NCBI RefSeq assembly: GCF_036885605.1
Contig: NZ_CP142523.1
Coordinates: 62,001-126,000 of the forward strand
DNA: 64,000 bases
Direction: 5' to 3'
Origin: Janthinobacterium sp. TB1-E2
Lineage (GTDB): Bacteria; Pseudomonadota; Gammaproteobacteria; Burkholderiales; Burkholderiaceae_D
Below, piece by piece: positions 18,262 to 27,392 of the stretch. Made by a program: the position numbers and the translations under genes. The number at the start of each line of letters is the position of its first letter. The first letter of the stretch is position 1. The notes under the pieces were generated by a model. The model searched no databases and was not told where the DNA came from. It was given only the letters and a program-made list of their open reading frames with translations.

Positions 18262-19233
18262 TTATGAACGCTCGCCACGGCGGCGGTAGGTATCGAGCAC
18301 CACGGCCGCAACGATCACCAGGCCCGTGACGATGCGTTTCACGGGTTCGGACACGCCCACTTGCGCCAGGCCCGCTTCCAGCACGGAAATGATCAACACG
18401 CCGATAAACGTGCTGATGACGGAACCGCGTCCACCCATCAGGCTCGTGCCGCCGATCACGACGGCTGCGATCACTTGCAATTCCATGCCCACGCCGCCGT
18501 TCGGGTCGGCCGCTTCCAGGCGCGACACCTGGAACAGCGCGCCCACGCCGGCGAGGAAACCCATCAAGGCGAAGACCAATACTTTCGACGGCTTCGTGTT
18601 GATGCCGGACAAACGCACGGCTTCTTCATTCGTGCCGATGCCGATCCAGTGGCGGCCCAGCACCGTGCGCGTGAGCACGAGGTGACCGATGACAACGATG
18701 GCAATCGAGGCGATGAAAGCGGGCGACAGGCCGAACGCGATCGGCGAGCTGATGCCGTCAACGGCGCTGCCGATGTATTCCGTGCGCGAGTTCGTCACCT
18801 GATACGCCATGCCGCGCGCCATTTCCAGCACGCCCAAGGAAACGATGAACGAGGGAATGCGCCAGCCGACGGAAATCAGGCCCGTGGTGGCGCCACACAG
18901 GGCGGCGACGAACATGCCCAGCAGGGCCGCGCTCCATACGGGCCAGCCCCAGTGCACGACGGCCAGCGACAGCACGGAAGCGGCCAGCGCCATCACGGAA
19001 CCGACCGACAGATCGATGCCGCCGATGATCAGCACGAACGTCATGCCGACAGCCATCACGACGAGGGTCGGGATATTGTTCGACAGGGTGCTCAAGGTGG
19101 CCAGGGTGAAGAAGTTTTCGCTGGCGAACGAGAACAGTACGCACATGGCGACCAGGGCGCCGATCAGGCCCGCATAGTTTTTCAGGTCGGCCAGGCTGCG
19201 CTGCAGATACGAAGGAGAGGAATTGGTGGTCAT
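18262..19233 (-). CDS. rbsC: Ribose ABC transporter permease
   Basis: A 323-residue sugar permease of the AraH/RbsC class with about eight to ten membrane segments. It has the typical GGIDLSVGSVMAL motif and the ATP-binding-subunit contact region near GTNEEAVRLSGI. Homodimer partner of RbsA in the cytoplasmic membrane. It is 18 bp from rbsA and 9 bp from rbsR. Confidence 0.94.
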   Translation of the reverse strand: MTTNSSPSYLQRSLADLKNYAGLIGALVAMCVLFSFASENFFTLATLSTLSNNIPTLVVMAVGMTFVLIIGGIDLSVGSVMALAASVLSLAVVHWGWPVWSAALLGMFVAALCGATTGLISVGWRIPSFIVSLGVLEMARGMAYQVTNSRTEYIGSAVDGISSPIAFGLSPAFIASIAIVVIGHLVLTRTVLGRHWIGIGTNEEAVRLSGINTKPSKVLVFALMGFLAGVGALFQVSRLEAADPNGGVGMELQVIAAVVIGGTSLMGGRGSVISTFIGVLIISVLEAGLAQVGVSEPVKRIVTGLVIVAAVVLDTYRRRGERS

Positions 19234-19251
19234 GGGAATCTTTCCGGCGGA

Positions 19252-20805
19252 TCAGGCCGCAGCTGGAGTGGAAGTGGGGGTCAAATAGCCGGAGAAGGCG
19301 GCCGACAGCAGCGCGTCCTGGCTCCAGGCGCCGCGCTCGAAGGTCTCGACGATGCTGCCCGCGCTCATGACGGCGATGCGGTCGCAGATCAGCATCAGTT
19401 CGCGCAAGTCGCTCGATACAATGACGAGGCCCTTGCCCTGGCGCGCCTGTTCGGCCAGCACCTGATAAATATCAAACTTGGCGCCGATATCGATGCCGCG
19501 CGTGGGCTCGTCGAACAGCATCACGGGGCAGTCGCGGTACAGCCAGCGTGCGATCACCACCTTTTGCTGGTTGCCGCCAGACAGTTCCGCCACCGTTTGC
19601 GCGCTGTTGCGCGAGCGGATGCCCAGGCGCTCGATGTAGTCGTCGGCCACCGACGCTTCGGACGCGTCGTTGAGCCAGCCGGCGCCGCTGACGGTGTCGA
19701 GCGAGGCCAGGGTCGTGTTGACGGCGATGGACTGGCGTAACAACAAGCCTTGTCCCTTGCGGTCTTCCGTGATCATGGCGATGCCCGCTTTCACCGCTGC
19801 CTGCGGCGAGGCCAGGGCGGCCGGTGTTTCGCTGTCGCCAAGGAACACGTCACCGGCGTCGGCACGGTCGGCGCCGAAGATCAGGCGCAGCAATTCCGTG
19901 CGGCCCGAGCCGATCAGGCCGGCGATGCCGAGGATTTCACCGGCGCGCAAGTCGAACGAGGTCGGGTTGACGACCTTGCCGCGCGCCAGGCCGCGCACGC
20001 GCAGCAACGGCGCCCCTAATGTGCGCCCGCTCAGGTCGACGGCGTCATCGGCCGAGCGGCCCACCATCAGGCTGACCAGATCGGCGGCCGAGTGGCCCGC
20101 GATATCGTCGTCGCACACGAGCTGGCCGTCGCGCAGCACGGCGATGCGGTCGGCCACGCGCTTGAGTTCTTCCAGGCGGTGAGAAATATAGATGATGCAC
20201 ACGCCTTCGGCTTTCAGGCGCTCGATTTGCAGGAACAACAATTCCACTTCGCGGTGCGTCAGCATGGCCGTCGGCTCGTCGAGCACCAGCAGGCGGCAGG
20301 CGCCAATCAGGTTGCGTGCGATTTCGATCATTTGCTGGTGGCCGATGCCCAGTTCGCCCACGAGGGTCCACGGGTCGAGGCCGCCCAAGCCCACTTTTTC
20401 CATCTGTTCGCGTGCGTCGCGCTCGAGGCGCGTACGGTCGATGAAGCCGAAGCGTTGCGGCAGATTTTTCAGGTACAGGTTTTCCGCGATCGACAGGGTA
20501 GGAATCAAATTGAGTTCCTGCATCACCATGCGAATGCCCAGCGCTTCGGCGGCGCCGCGCGAAGCGGGCTGGTAAGGCTTGCCGTCGAGCAGCATCGTGC
20601 CCGTGGTGGCTTGCTCCAGACCGCAGATGATCTTCGACAAGGTGCTTTTACCAGCACCGTTTTCGCCCGTCAGCGCCAGCACCTGGCCGGGGGCAAAGCG
20701 CAAGCCCACGCCGCCCAGGACGGGGCCGACATAGGACTTGCCGATGTTATCCAGGGTCAATAGAGGATGAGCGGCTGATGGCGCCGGGGGGATGTCGGTA
20801 GGCAT
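19252..20805 (-). CDS. rbsA: Ribose ABC transporter ATP-binding protein
   Basis: A 517-residue fused two-domain ABC ATPase of the sugar (RbsA/MglA) class. The first cassette has Walker A GENGAGKST and Walker B LLVLDEPTA; the second has a degenerate Walker A (GLIGSGRTEL) and the signature LSGGNQQKV. That asymmetric pattern is normal for this class. It powers ribose uptake through RbsC. Confidence 0.95.
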   Translation of the reverse strand: MPTDIPPAPSAAHPLLTLDNIGKSYVGPVLGGVGLRFAPGQVLALTGENGAGKSTLSKIICGLEQATTGTMLLDGKPYQPASRGAAEALGIRMVMQELNLIPTLSIAENLYLKNLPQRFGFIDRTRLERDAREQMEKVGLGGLDPWTLVGELGIGHQQMIEIARNLIGACRLLVLDEPTAMLTHREVELLFLQIERLKAEGVCIIYISHRLEELKRVADRIAVLRDGQLVCDDDIAGHSAADLVSLMVGRSADDAVDLSGRTLGAPLLRVRGLARGKVVNPTSFDLRAGEILGIAGLIGSGRTELLRLIFGADRADAGDVFLGDSETPAALASPQAAVKAGIAMITEDRKGQGLLLRQSIAVNTTLASLDTVSGAGWLNDASEASVADDYIERLGIRSRNSAQTVAELSGGNQQKVVIARWLYRDCPVMLFDEPTRGIDIGAKFDIYQVLAEQARQGKGLVIVSSDLRELMLICDRIAVMSAGSIVETFERGAWSQDALLSAAFSGYLTPTSTPAAA

Positions 20806-20884
20806 GATAAAACTCCGCGGAAAAAGACGGCGGGGCCGGCGCCAGCAAGATTGCTATGGCGCTAGCCCCGGCGGGATCAAACGA

Positions 20885-21844
20885 TCAGGACTTGGCGCCC
20901 TTGGCGACCAGTTCGACCTTGGTTTCGATGACGCCACCCAGCTCGGCCTGTTTCTTCTTCTGCGCCAGGGCTTTCAGCACGGTCTCGATGCCGAACACGG
21001 CTTGCTGCGAACCGAACTGGTCGGCGGTAGCCAGCACGCGGCCATCGGCCAGCATCGGCTTGATGGCGTTGATGTTGTCGTAGCCGACGACGATGACTTT
21101 GCCCGTTTTACCAGCCGCCTTGATGGCGGACACGGCGCCGATGGCCATGTTGTCGTTACCGCACAGCAAAGCCTTGATGTTCGGGTTGGCGTTCAGCATG
21201 GCGGCCGCCACCGTATTGGCCGGGGCGATTTCCCACTGGCCCGACTGCACGCTGACAACTTTCGCGCCGGCCGCGTTCATCGCGTCCTGGAAACCCAGGG
21301 TGCGCTGCTGCGCGTTGTAGGTCGTCGATACGCCTTCGATGATGCCGACCGGGTCGCCCTTCTTGATCTGCTTGGCCAGGAAGTCGCCGACCACCTTGGC
21401 GCCCTTGCGGTTGTCCGGGCCGACGAACGGCACGCTGATGCCCTTCTCTTTCAGGGCGCCTTCGTCGAGCTTGTTGTCGATATTGACGACGATGATGCCC
21501 GCATCGATGGCTTTCTTCAGCACCGGCACCAGCGCTTTCGAGTCGGCAGGGGCGATCACCAGCGCGTTGACGCGCGAGACGATCATTTGCTCGACCAGCT
21601 TGATCTGGCTCGACGTATCCGTCTCATCCTTGATGCCGTTCGACAGCAGGTCGTACTTGGCGGCATTGGCCTTCTGATGCGCCTTGGCGCCATTTTCCAT
21701 GGTCAGGAAAAATTCATTGGCGAGCGACTTCATCACCAGCGCCACCTTCGGTTTGGCAGGTGTCTGCGCCATCGCCGGCACGGCGGGCAAGGCACACACC
21801 AGGACAGCGGCGGCAATCATTTTCAGGCGAATACGGGATGTCAT
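20885..21844 (-). CDS. rbsB: Ribose-binding periplasmic protein
   Basis: A 319-residue type-I periplasmic sugar-binding protein. It has a signal peptide (cleavage after AMA, about residue 26), then the PKVALVMKSLANEFF strand and the GNDNMAIGAVSAIKAAG segment typical of RbsB. It delivers ribose to RbsAC. It is the first gene of the operon, about 60 bp downstream of a perfect palindrome; rbsA follows after 79 bp. Confidence 0.94.
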   Translation of the reverse strand: MTSRIRLKMIAAAVLVCALPAVPAMAQTPAKPKVALVMKSLANEFFLTMENGAKAHQKANAAKYDLLSNGIKDETDTSSQIKLVEQMIVSRVNALVIAPADSKALVPVLKKAIDAGIIVVNIDNKLDEGALKEKGISVPFVGPDNRKGAKVVGDFLAKQIKKGDPVGIIEGVSTTYNAQQRTLGFQDAMNAAGAKVVSVQSGQWEIAPANTVAAAMLNANPNIKALLCGNDNMAIGAVSAIKAAGKTGKVIVVGYDNINAIKPMLADGRVLATADQFGSQQAVFGIETVLKALAQKKKQAELGGVIETKVELVAKGAKS

Positions 21845-21904
21845 GAGCGTCTCCAGAGTTGTTGGTCAAGCACGTCTACACCATGCTTTTATGAAATTTT
21901 ACGG

Positions 21905-21922
21905 CGCGCAAACGTTTGCGCG
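21905..21922 (-). promoter_or_regulatory. Probable RbsR operator
   Basis: A perfect 18-bp palindrome with a central ACGT and flanking GCAA/TTGC arms, the form expected for LacI-family operators. It lies 60 bp upstream of rbsB, next to a TAAAAT-like -10 on the minus strand. Confidence 0.85.
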
Positions 21923-22052
21923 AAGCGAATAGTGCCTCAATGCCCTATTACAGTGCAAGCAAAACTGTATGTGCGGTGCAGCAAAAAGGGAGCGCCCAGA
22001 GGGAAACAGGCAGGCCGACGCGATCGGCCTGCCGAGGAGAAATGCGTAGAAA

Positions 22053-22934
22053 TCAGACGTTTGTTGCGGGACGGGCGCTGGCCCACTGCACGGCCAGCAC
22101 GCTGGCCAGCACCAGCAGCAAGCCCAGCATCGACCAGCCCGTCATGGCCTGGCCCAGCAAGGCCCAGCCCAGCACGACTGCCATCAGGGGACTGAGCAGG
22201 CCCAAGGAGGAGACGGCCACGGGCGACAGCCTGGCGATGCCGCGAAACCACAGCGCGTACGCCAGCAGGGCGCCGGCCAGGCACAGGTAGGCGTAGGCCA
22301 ATATTTGCGGCAAGGACAAGGCCGGCAGCGGTGCATCGGCCAGCCAGGCGACGGGCGCCAGCATCAGGCCGCCCAGCAGCAATTGCCAGCCCGTCAGCGC
22401 CAGCACGGGCAAGTCCGGCTTCCAGCGCCGCGTCAGGTAGGTACCGGCCGCCATGCAAGCCGTGCCGCCCAGCGCGGCGGCGATGCCGACCGGTTCCCAC
22501 ACGGTGCGCGGCGACAACAACAAAATTCCCATGCCGGCCACGCCCAGTACGCTGGCACCCAAGGCCAACCGGGCCGGACGGCGCCCTTCCACGCCCCAGG
22601 CCAGGCCCATGACCAGCAGCGGCTGGATGGCGCCCACCACGGCCGCCAGGCCGCCGGGCAAGCGGTAGGCGGCCACGAACAGCAACGCCTGGAACACGCC
22701 GATATTCAACGCGGACAGGATCAGCACGCGCATCCAGTCACGCCGCGCGGGCAGGCGCCGCATGACCAGCAGCAACAGCAAGCCGGCCGGCAGCACGCGG
22801 ATCAGGGCCGCAGTGAAAGGCCGGTCGGGCGGCAGCAGTTCGGACGTGACGATATACGTGGAACCCCAGATCAGGGGCGCCAGCGCCGTGAGCAGAATAT
22901 CGCCCCAGGCGGGGCGGACTGGAGAGGCAGGCAT
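22053..22934 (-). CDS. EamA-family DMT transporter
   Basis: A 293-residue inner-membrane protein with ten hydrophobic helices in two EamA repeats. Typical features are LAPLIWGSTYIV near the start and GAIQPLLVMGLAWG in the first repeat. Members export amino acids or related metabolites; the substrate cannot be told. Two palindromes upstream suggest control by a MarR-like regulator not present in this window. The ribosome site before the ATG is weak. Confidence 0.87.
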   Translation of the reverse strand: MPASPVRPAWGDILLTALAPLIWGSTYIVTSELLPPDRPFTAALIRVLPAGLLLLLVMRRLPARRDWMRVLILSALNIGVFQALLFVAAYRLPGGLAAVVGAIQPLLVMGLAWGVEGRRPARLALGASVLGVAGMGILLLSPRTVWEPVGIAAALGGTACMAAGTYLTRRWKPDLPVLALTGWQLLLGGLMLAPVAWLADAPLPALSLPQILAYAYLCLAGALLAYALWFRGIARLSPVAVSSLGLLSPLMAVVLGWALLGQAMTGWSMLGLLLVLASVLAVQWASARPATNV

Positions 22935-22938
22935 GGAT

Positions 22939-22996
22939 TATCTCGACATGAAGATAAAAATGGAGTGTGGACGCGAACTATCTTGATGTCAAGACA
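22939..22996 (-). promoter_or_regulatory. Paired operator-like palindromes upstream of the EamA gene
   Basis: Two 18-bp elements of the form TATCTNGANNTNAAGANA lie at 22939-22956 and 22979-22996, 40 bp apart centre to centre. The distal one is nearly perfect and contains TTGACA (minus strand, 22987-22992), a possible -35. The proximal one is imperfect and abuts the start codon. The layout fits a repressor blocking both promoter and start. Confidence 0.6.
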
Positions 22997-23027
22997 AATG
23001 GGCGTGCGCACCACTGCCTGCGAACGT

Positions 23028-23050
23028 AAAAAAGCCCGGCATGGCCGGGC
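23028..23050 (-). terminator. Terminator of the zinc-ribbon cluster
   Basis: Stem GCCCGGC/GCCGGGC with an ATG loop, followed on the minus strand by a T-run. It lies 44 bp past the last gene of the cluster. Confidence 0.85.
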
Positions 23051-23093
23051 TTCGGGAAGCAGATCAGGCGGCAAGCCGCGCCGCCTGACAGAT

Positions 23094-24194
23094 TTAATCG
23101 CGCACGCGCCGCAGGGTCGTTACCCGCATGCCGCCCATGCTGATCTGCGCCGTGCTGCCATCGTCGCTGACGATAATATCCATGGCCGCTTCGCCCGCGC
23201 CTTCCGGCGCGATCGTCACGGTATTGCCCTTGGTGGTGAAGGTGGCCTTGGTCGAGGTGCCGTTATTGATCACGCTGTCACTTGTAAATTCCAGGACGTT
23301 GCCCATCGCCGCCTGCCATTTCCCCACCGCCGGGTGGCCGCCAAAGCTGAACACGCTTTTCAGCTTGTCCAGCATGCCCGCACCCTGCGCGGCCGACGAT
23401 TTGCCTATCGCACCGGTCATGGCCGCCTGGTTCATCTGCGCTTCATCGATGACTTGCCATTGCTTGTCAACCAGCGCCATCGGCAGTCGCACTTGCAGAT
23501 CGCCGTCCGGCAAGCGCTGCAGGATCAGCGCGCGGTCCGGCGATTTGGCGAACCACGCCGCCTCATCGGTCAGCGTCAGGGTGGCCTTGGCCATCGCCAC
23601 TTGCTGTACGCCCAGGTCGCGCACCTGATCGTAGCCGCTGACCTTGGCCACTTTCACGCCCTTGGCCACGCACAGCTTGTCGCCACGCAAGGCCGCCTTG
23701 CCCGGCGCGGCCAGCGCGTAGACAAATTGCGATTGCGCAACCCAACCACCGCTGCCTTGTTCGACGGGAGCGTTGTACAGCCCGCTACGCACGAGGATAT
23801 CGAGCCATTGCCGAGTGGAACTGTCGTACGACGCCACGCGGATCTCTTCCTTCTGGTACGGCAAGTTGGTGAGGCACAGCAGCTTGTCGCGCGCCGCCTC
23901 GTCGGCCGCCAGGTGGGCATCGATGGCGCGGCTGAAACTGCTGGCCGAGGCCGCCTCGGGCGCCAGCAGCCACGCCAGCGCGCCACCGGCCACGATGACC
24001 GCCGCCAGCACGCCGCCGGCGATCATGACGTGGCGCCGCTTCACGCCGGACAGCGCCGGCGTCGCGGCTGGTGCAGATGCCGGTACAGGAGCGGACGCGG
24101 GCGCCGGTGCGGCGTTGACAGCCTTGCCGCATTCATCGCAGAAGCGCGCCCCGGGGGCATGGGCTGTGCCGCATTTGGTGCAGAAGTGAGCCAT
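23094..24194 (-). CDS. Zinc-ribbon membrane-anchored protein with extracytoplasmic domain
   Basis: A 366-residue protein of unknown function. The N-terminus has one zinc ribbon (MAHFCTKCGTAH, then FCDECGKA; four cysteines between residues 5 and 22). An Ala/Pro linker and a single transmembrane helix (about 54-76) follow, then an extracytoplasmic region of about 290 residues. Its last 90 residues contain GKWQAAMGNVLEF and look like a small beta-rich lipocalin-like module. The layout recalls Gram-positive TcaA-type proteins (ribbon, helix, outer domains), but I see no sequence kinship. It is the last gene of the cluster, 8 bp after the preceding one. Confidence 0.75.
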   Translation of the reverse strand: MAHFCTKCGTAHAPGARFCDECGKAVNAAPAPASAPVPASAPAATPALSGVKRRHVMIAGGVLAAVIVAGGALAWLLAPEAASASSFSRAIDAHLAADEAARDKLLCLTNLPYQKEEIRVASYDSSTRQWLDILVRSGLYNAPVEQGSGGWVAQSQFVYALAAPGKAALRGDKLCVAKGVKVAKVSGYDQVRDLGVQQVAMAKATLTLTDEAAWFAKSPDRALILQRLPDGDLQVRLPMALVDKQWQVIDEAQMNQAAMTGAIGKSSAAQGAGMLDKLKSVFSFGGHPAVGKWQAAMGNVLEFTSDSVINNGTSTKATFTTKGNTVTIAPEGAGEAAMDIIVSDDGSTAQISMGGMRVTTLRRVRD

Positions 24195-24202
24195 GGTGTG
24201 CC

Positions 24203-25318
24203 TTACTTGAGTTTATGCGCGCATTCGCCGCAGAACACGTCATCGGACGCGACCGGTGCCTTGCAGCTCGGGCAATGCAGGCTGTCAACGGGCGCGGCAG
24301 CCGGCGTGGCCGGTGCGGCCGGTGCAGCCGCCTGTTCGGCCAGGGCACGCGCGCGTTCACGCGCTTCCTCGGCTTTTTTCTTGACCGTGGCCAGGCCGTC
24401 GTTCAGGCTCGCTTCCGAGGCGCTGAAATCGACATTGCGCGTAGCGTTCAGGTAGATGATGCACACGCCCTTGGTGAAGATCAGGCCCGGTACCACGGCC
24501 GCGGCCGCCAACAGCAAGCCGCCGCCCAGGCCCGCTGCGATGATGTAGCCGGAACCGCCATTCAGACCCGAAGCCAGGGTGTACATATTCATCTGGCCGC
24601 CCAGGCCCAGGATGCCGGCCGACATGCCGCTGGTCAGCGACACGCCGGTACCGACCACGCCAAAGATCAGCAGCGCGACAAACGAGGTGATCAGGAACAA
24701 CAGCACTTCCAGCAAGATCACGGACACCAGCTTGGTGCGCACGATCAGGTTCAGGCGGGCAATGATCTGGAACACGGTGGCGCCCGACCAGGCGGCAGGG
24801 CCGGCCAGCGGCAGCATCACGTAGAACAGCGCAAACACCAGCACGCCCAGCACGATGGCCGACAGCGGGAAGACGACCGTGTACAGCACGGGGCCGAGCA
24901 CGGGAATCTTGCAGACAAACAAGATGATGGCGATGGTGATCATGGCCGCCAGCACGATCAAAAATTCAAGGAAGACGACCGCGATCAGGCGGTGGCTCGT
25001 GTACAGCGAAACGAGCATGGCATCAACCAGGCTCATGCCAGGCTGGCCTTGCGCATCGCGCATCAGCATGATGCCGACGGCGTTGGAACCGTAAAACATC
25101 ACAAGGAAGGCCATCAGGCCAGCGACAAAGACCAGCAGCGGACTGCTCATGCCGCCGGCAAGCATCGTCAGCACGCCACCGACGAGCACGGCGCTGATGA
25201 AGGTCAGGGCCAGCAGCGCAATCGCGCGAAAGTTCCTGATGGCGTCGGTCGCTTCGATCAGCGAACCCACGGCGGAGGAAAAGGGAAGAGGTTGATGTGT
25301 TTGTGTGGAAATGGTCAT
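24203..25318 (-). CDS. Polytopic membrane protein with C-terminal zinc ribbon
   Basis: A 371-residue protein of unknown function. About six hydrophobic segments span residues 35-290. A charged helical, alanine-rich stretch (about 300-340) follows, then a C-terminal zinc ribbon LHCPSCKAP..VFCGECAHK (four cysteines). The ribbon would face the cytoplasm. Together with the two other ribbon proteins of this cluster this suggests a shared cytoplasmic docking role. It starts 65 bp after the lipoprotein gene and is 8 bp from the next gene. Confidence 0.75.
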   Translation of the reverse strand: MTISTQTHQPLPFSSAVGSLIEATDAIRNFRAIALLALTFISAVLVGGVLTMLAGGMSSPLLVFVAGLMAFLVMFYGSNAVGIMLMRDAQGQPGMSLVDAMLVSLYTSHRLIAVVFLEFLIVLAAMITIAIILFVCKIPVLGPVLYTVVFPLSAIVLGVLVFALFYVMLPLAGPAAWSGATVFQIIARLNLIVRTKLVSVILLEVLLFLITSFVALLIFGVVGTGVSLTSGMSAGILGLGGQMNMYTLASGLNGGSGYIIAAGLGGGLLLAAAAVVPGLIFTKGVCIIYLNATRNVDFSASEASLNDGLATVKKKAEEARERARALAEQAAAPAAPATPAAAPVDSLHCPSCKAPVASDDVFCGECAHKLK

Positions 25319-25383
25319 GTCTGGCCTGGAAGGGATGAATCGGGAGGGGACGGCCTGCCTGGCCGTCCCATGGTCATACTGTG

Positions 25384-26109
25384 TCAGTAGGCCAGCGCCA
25401 GTTGCAGCTCGCTCGCAGGCGCCTGGCGCTGGACGATCTGCAGCTTGACGTCCTGGCCACCGACGCGCTTGCTATTCAGGTACAGGGCCGTGCGTACCGG
25501 GTAAATGCCCTGCGGCACGCCTTCAGGCATGGGAATCGAGAAGCCGCCCTTGTAGGCGCCGCTGCCGTTATTGCTGCTGACCACCTTGCGCACGGTTTTG
25601 ATCAGCTCGCCATTGGGCTTGTACAGGCTCAATTCTTCTTCCACCAGCGGGTTCGGATCGCGCGTGCCGGCCGCCACTTCGATGTACGAATTGGTCTGCG
25701 CCTTCTGGCCCGGACGCACGGACGACGGCGTAAAGCCCGTCTCGTATTTCACCAGGGTCGACTGCTCGGGCAGCTTGCCCTTGTTGGCCACCTTGTAATC
25801 GGCCTGCACCTGCTGCGACGTCTTGACTTGCTGGCTTTGATAATTCAAGGCCACGCAGGCGAGCGCGCCCAGGCTGGCGCCCAGGGCCGCACCGCGCACG
25901 GTGTTGTTGCCGCCGCCCAGCAAGCCGCCCACGACGGCGCCGATGCCGGCCAGCATGGCCGTATTGCATTCGCCACTGGCCGCTTCCGTGCCTGCGGTGG
26001 TGGTATTGCCCGTGGCGCCAGGCCCGCCCGGGGCGGCGCAGCCGGCCAGCATCGACGACACGACCAGCATCGCCACCATGGGCTTGGCCATTTGTTTCAA
26101 GTTTTTCAC
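25384..26109 (-). CDS. Lipoprotein with glycine-zipper segment
   Basis: A 241-residue lipoprotein of unknown function. The signal peptide ends in the lipobox MLAGC, so it is lipid-modified and exported. A glycine-rich stretch (GIGAVVGGLLGGG, then GAALGASLGAL) looks like a glycine-zipper membrane segment. The C-terminal half, ending in a region with GIYPVRTALYLN, looks beta-rich. I chose GTG 26109 because GGAG precedes it and gives a clean lipoprotein signal; ATG 26088 is an alternative. Confidence 0.78.
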   Translation of the reverse strand: MKNLKQMAKPMVAMLVVSSMLAGCAAPGGPGATGNTTTAGTEAASGECNTAMLAGIGAVVGGLLGGGNNTVRGAALGASLGALACVALNYQSQQVKTSQQVQADYKVANKGKLPEQSTLVKYETGFTPSSVRPGQKAQTNSYIEVAAGTRDPNPLVEEELSLYKPNGELIKTVRKVVSSNNGSGAYKGGFSIPMPEGVPQGIYPVRTALYLNSKRVGGQDVKLQIVQRQAPASELQLALAY

Positions 26110-26158
26110 GTTATTCTCCGGAAGGAACAAAATAGGAATGGAAGGCAAGCAGCACGGC

Positions 26159-27178
26159 TTACTCGATCTGGATTTGCGACAAGGCCTTGTCTTGCGCTTC
26201 CTTCGCCTTGCGCTTGATGTCCTGCGCATGGCGGTTGCCCTTGTCCATGCGCAACACGGCATTCGCATTGGCAATGGCACAGTCGTATTTGCGCTGGCTC
26301 ATGCAGTGGCTCGCTTCCGACAGGCTGTCCGTGATCACGCTTTCCAGGCCCGTCGTCTGTTTGACAGGCGCCGGTGGCGGGGTCACCTTGACGGGCTTGG
26401 CCGGTTTTTCCACGACAGGGGCCGGGGCCGCTGCTGGAGCCGGCTCGGGTGCCGGAGCAGGCGCTGCCGCTGGCTCAGGCTCGGGCTCGGCAGCTGGTGT
26501 CGCGGCAAGGTCGCCCGCCGTGCCGCCATCGAGCGCAGCGTCATCGATGGCCAGCGGCTGCTCGGCGGCCGGCGCAGGGTCTTCCTGCACCGGCAAGGTT
26601 GCCTCCGGTTCAGGCACGGCGACAGGCGGCTTGCCTGACAAGAAATAGTAAGCGCCCGCACCGCCCAGAAGCACCACCGCTGCGACGGCCGCGGCGATCA
26701 GTTTCATGCGCTTGCCAGCCGGTGGGCTGTCAGCAGGCGTGTCGGGAGCGCCGTCTGTCACTGCTGCGGGAGCGGCTTCTGGTTCCCGTGCGGGGGCGGG
26801 CGCAGGGACAGGATCGGCACGGCGCTTTTCCAGCACGGGCGGTGGCGCAGGTGGCGCGACCGGTTCCGCCACCGGTGCCGGGGCAGGCTCAGGCACGGAC
26901 ACGGGTTCAATGACAGGTTCAATGACGGGCGCAATCTCCGGCGCGATGACCGGCTCTGGCAGCGGCGGCGGCATCGCTGCGGCCACCGGCGCCACGGCAA
27001 AGCTGAACGCGCACTTGGGGCAGAACCGGGCGTCCGGCTTGCAGTCATGGCCGCACTGGCCACAGGATTTTCCCGGCACCGGGGCGGCAACGGTCGTGGC
27101 AACGGCAAACGTCGTGCCGCAGGAAGAACAGAATTTGGCGCCCGGCTTATTCTCGGCCTGGCAGGAAAGGCATTTCAA
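26159..27178 (-). CDS. Double zinc-ribbon protein with TM helix and TPR-like C-terminus
   Basis: A 339-residue protein of unknown function. Two zinc ribbons (CLSCQ..FCSSCG and CGQCGH..FCPKC) are followed by a proline/alanine/glutamate-rich linker (about 65-150). Then come a transmembrane helix (about 158-178), another Pro/Ala-rich linker and a C-terminal helical region (about 275-339) that looks like a TPR pair with YDCAIANANAVL. The start is a TTG at 27178 with an AGAGA ribosome site; no ATG is in frame nearby. It is the first gene of the four-gene cluster. Confidence 0.75.
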   Translation of the reverse strand: MKCLSCQAENKPGAKFCSSCGTTFAVATTVAAPVPGKSCGQCGHDCKPDARFCPKCAFSFAVAPVAAAMPPPLPEPVIAPEIAPVIEPVIEPVSVPEPAPAPVAEPVAPPAPPPVLEKRRADPVPAPAPAREPEAAPAAVTDGAPDTPADSPPAGKRMKLIAAAVAAVVLLGGAGAYYFLSGKPPVAVPEPEATLPVQEDPAPAAEQPLAIDDAALDGGTAGDLAATPAAEPEPEPAAAPAPAPEPAPAAAPAPVVEKPAKPVKVTPPPAPVKQTTGLESVITDSLSEASHCMSQRKYDCAIANANAVLRMDKGNRHAQDIKRKAKEAQDKALSQIQIE

Positions 27179-27238
27179 TTGGCATCTCTTTTCATATCAA
27201 CGCTGGGAGCCGCGTACGCCGGCGCTTGCCAGAATGGC

Positions 27239-27268
27239 AGTATTGTTGACGTACGGCTAAATGTTCAA
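27239..27268 (-). promoter_or_regulatory. Candidate promoter of the zinc-ribbon cluster
   Basis: On the minus strand TTGAAC (27263-27268), an 18-nt spacer and AATACT (27239-27244) lie about 60 bp upstream of the first gene, in an AT-rich stretch (about 27240-27350). Confidence 0.35.
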
Positions 27269-27392
27269 CGAGTATATTTTCAAATACCAAGTTGCCACAA
27301 GGGAAAATTGCCTTTTGCTCTATTCAATTTTTAAATATTGGTAAAAATCCTGCCAGCATGGCGTGCTGCGCCCCATGTTGGTGCGCAGATGG

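Noticed and set aside
25347..25369. GGACGGCC/GGCCGTCC hairpin between the lipoprotein and the polytopic zinc-ribbon genes
   Set aside because: It has no T-run, so I did not call it a terminator; it might only tune expression within the cluster.
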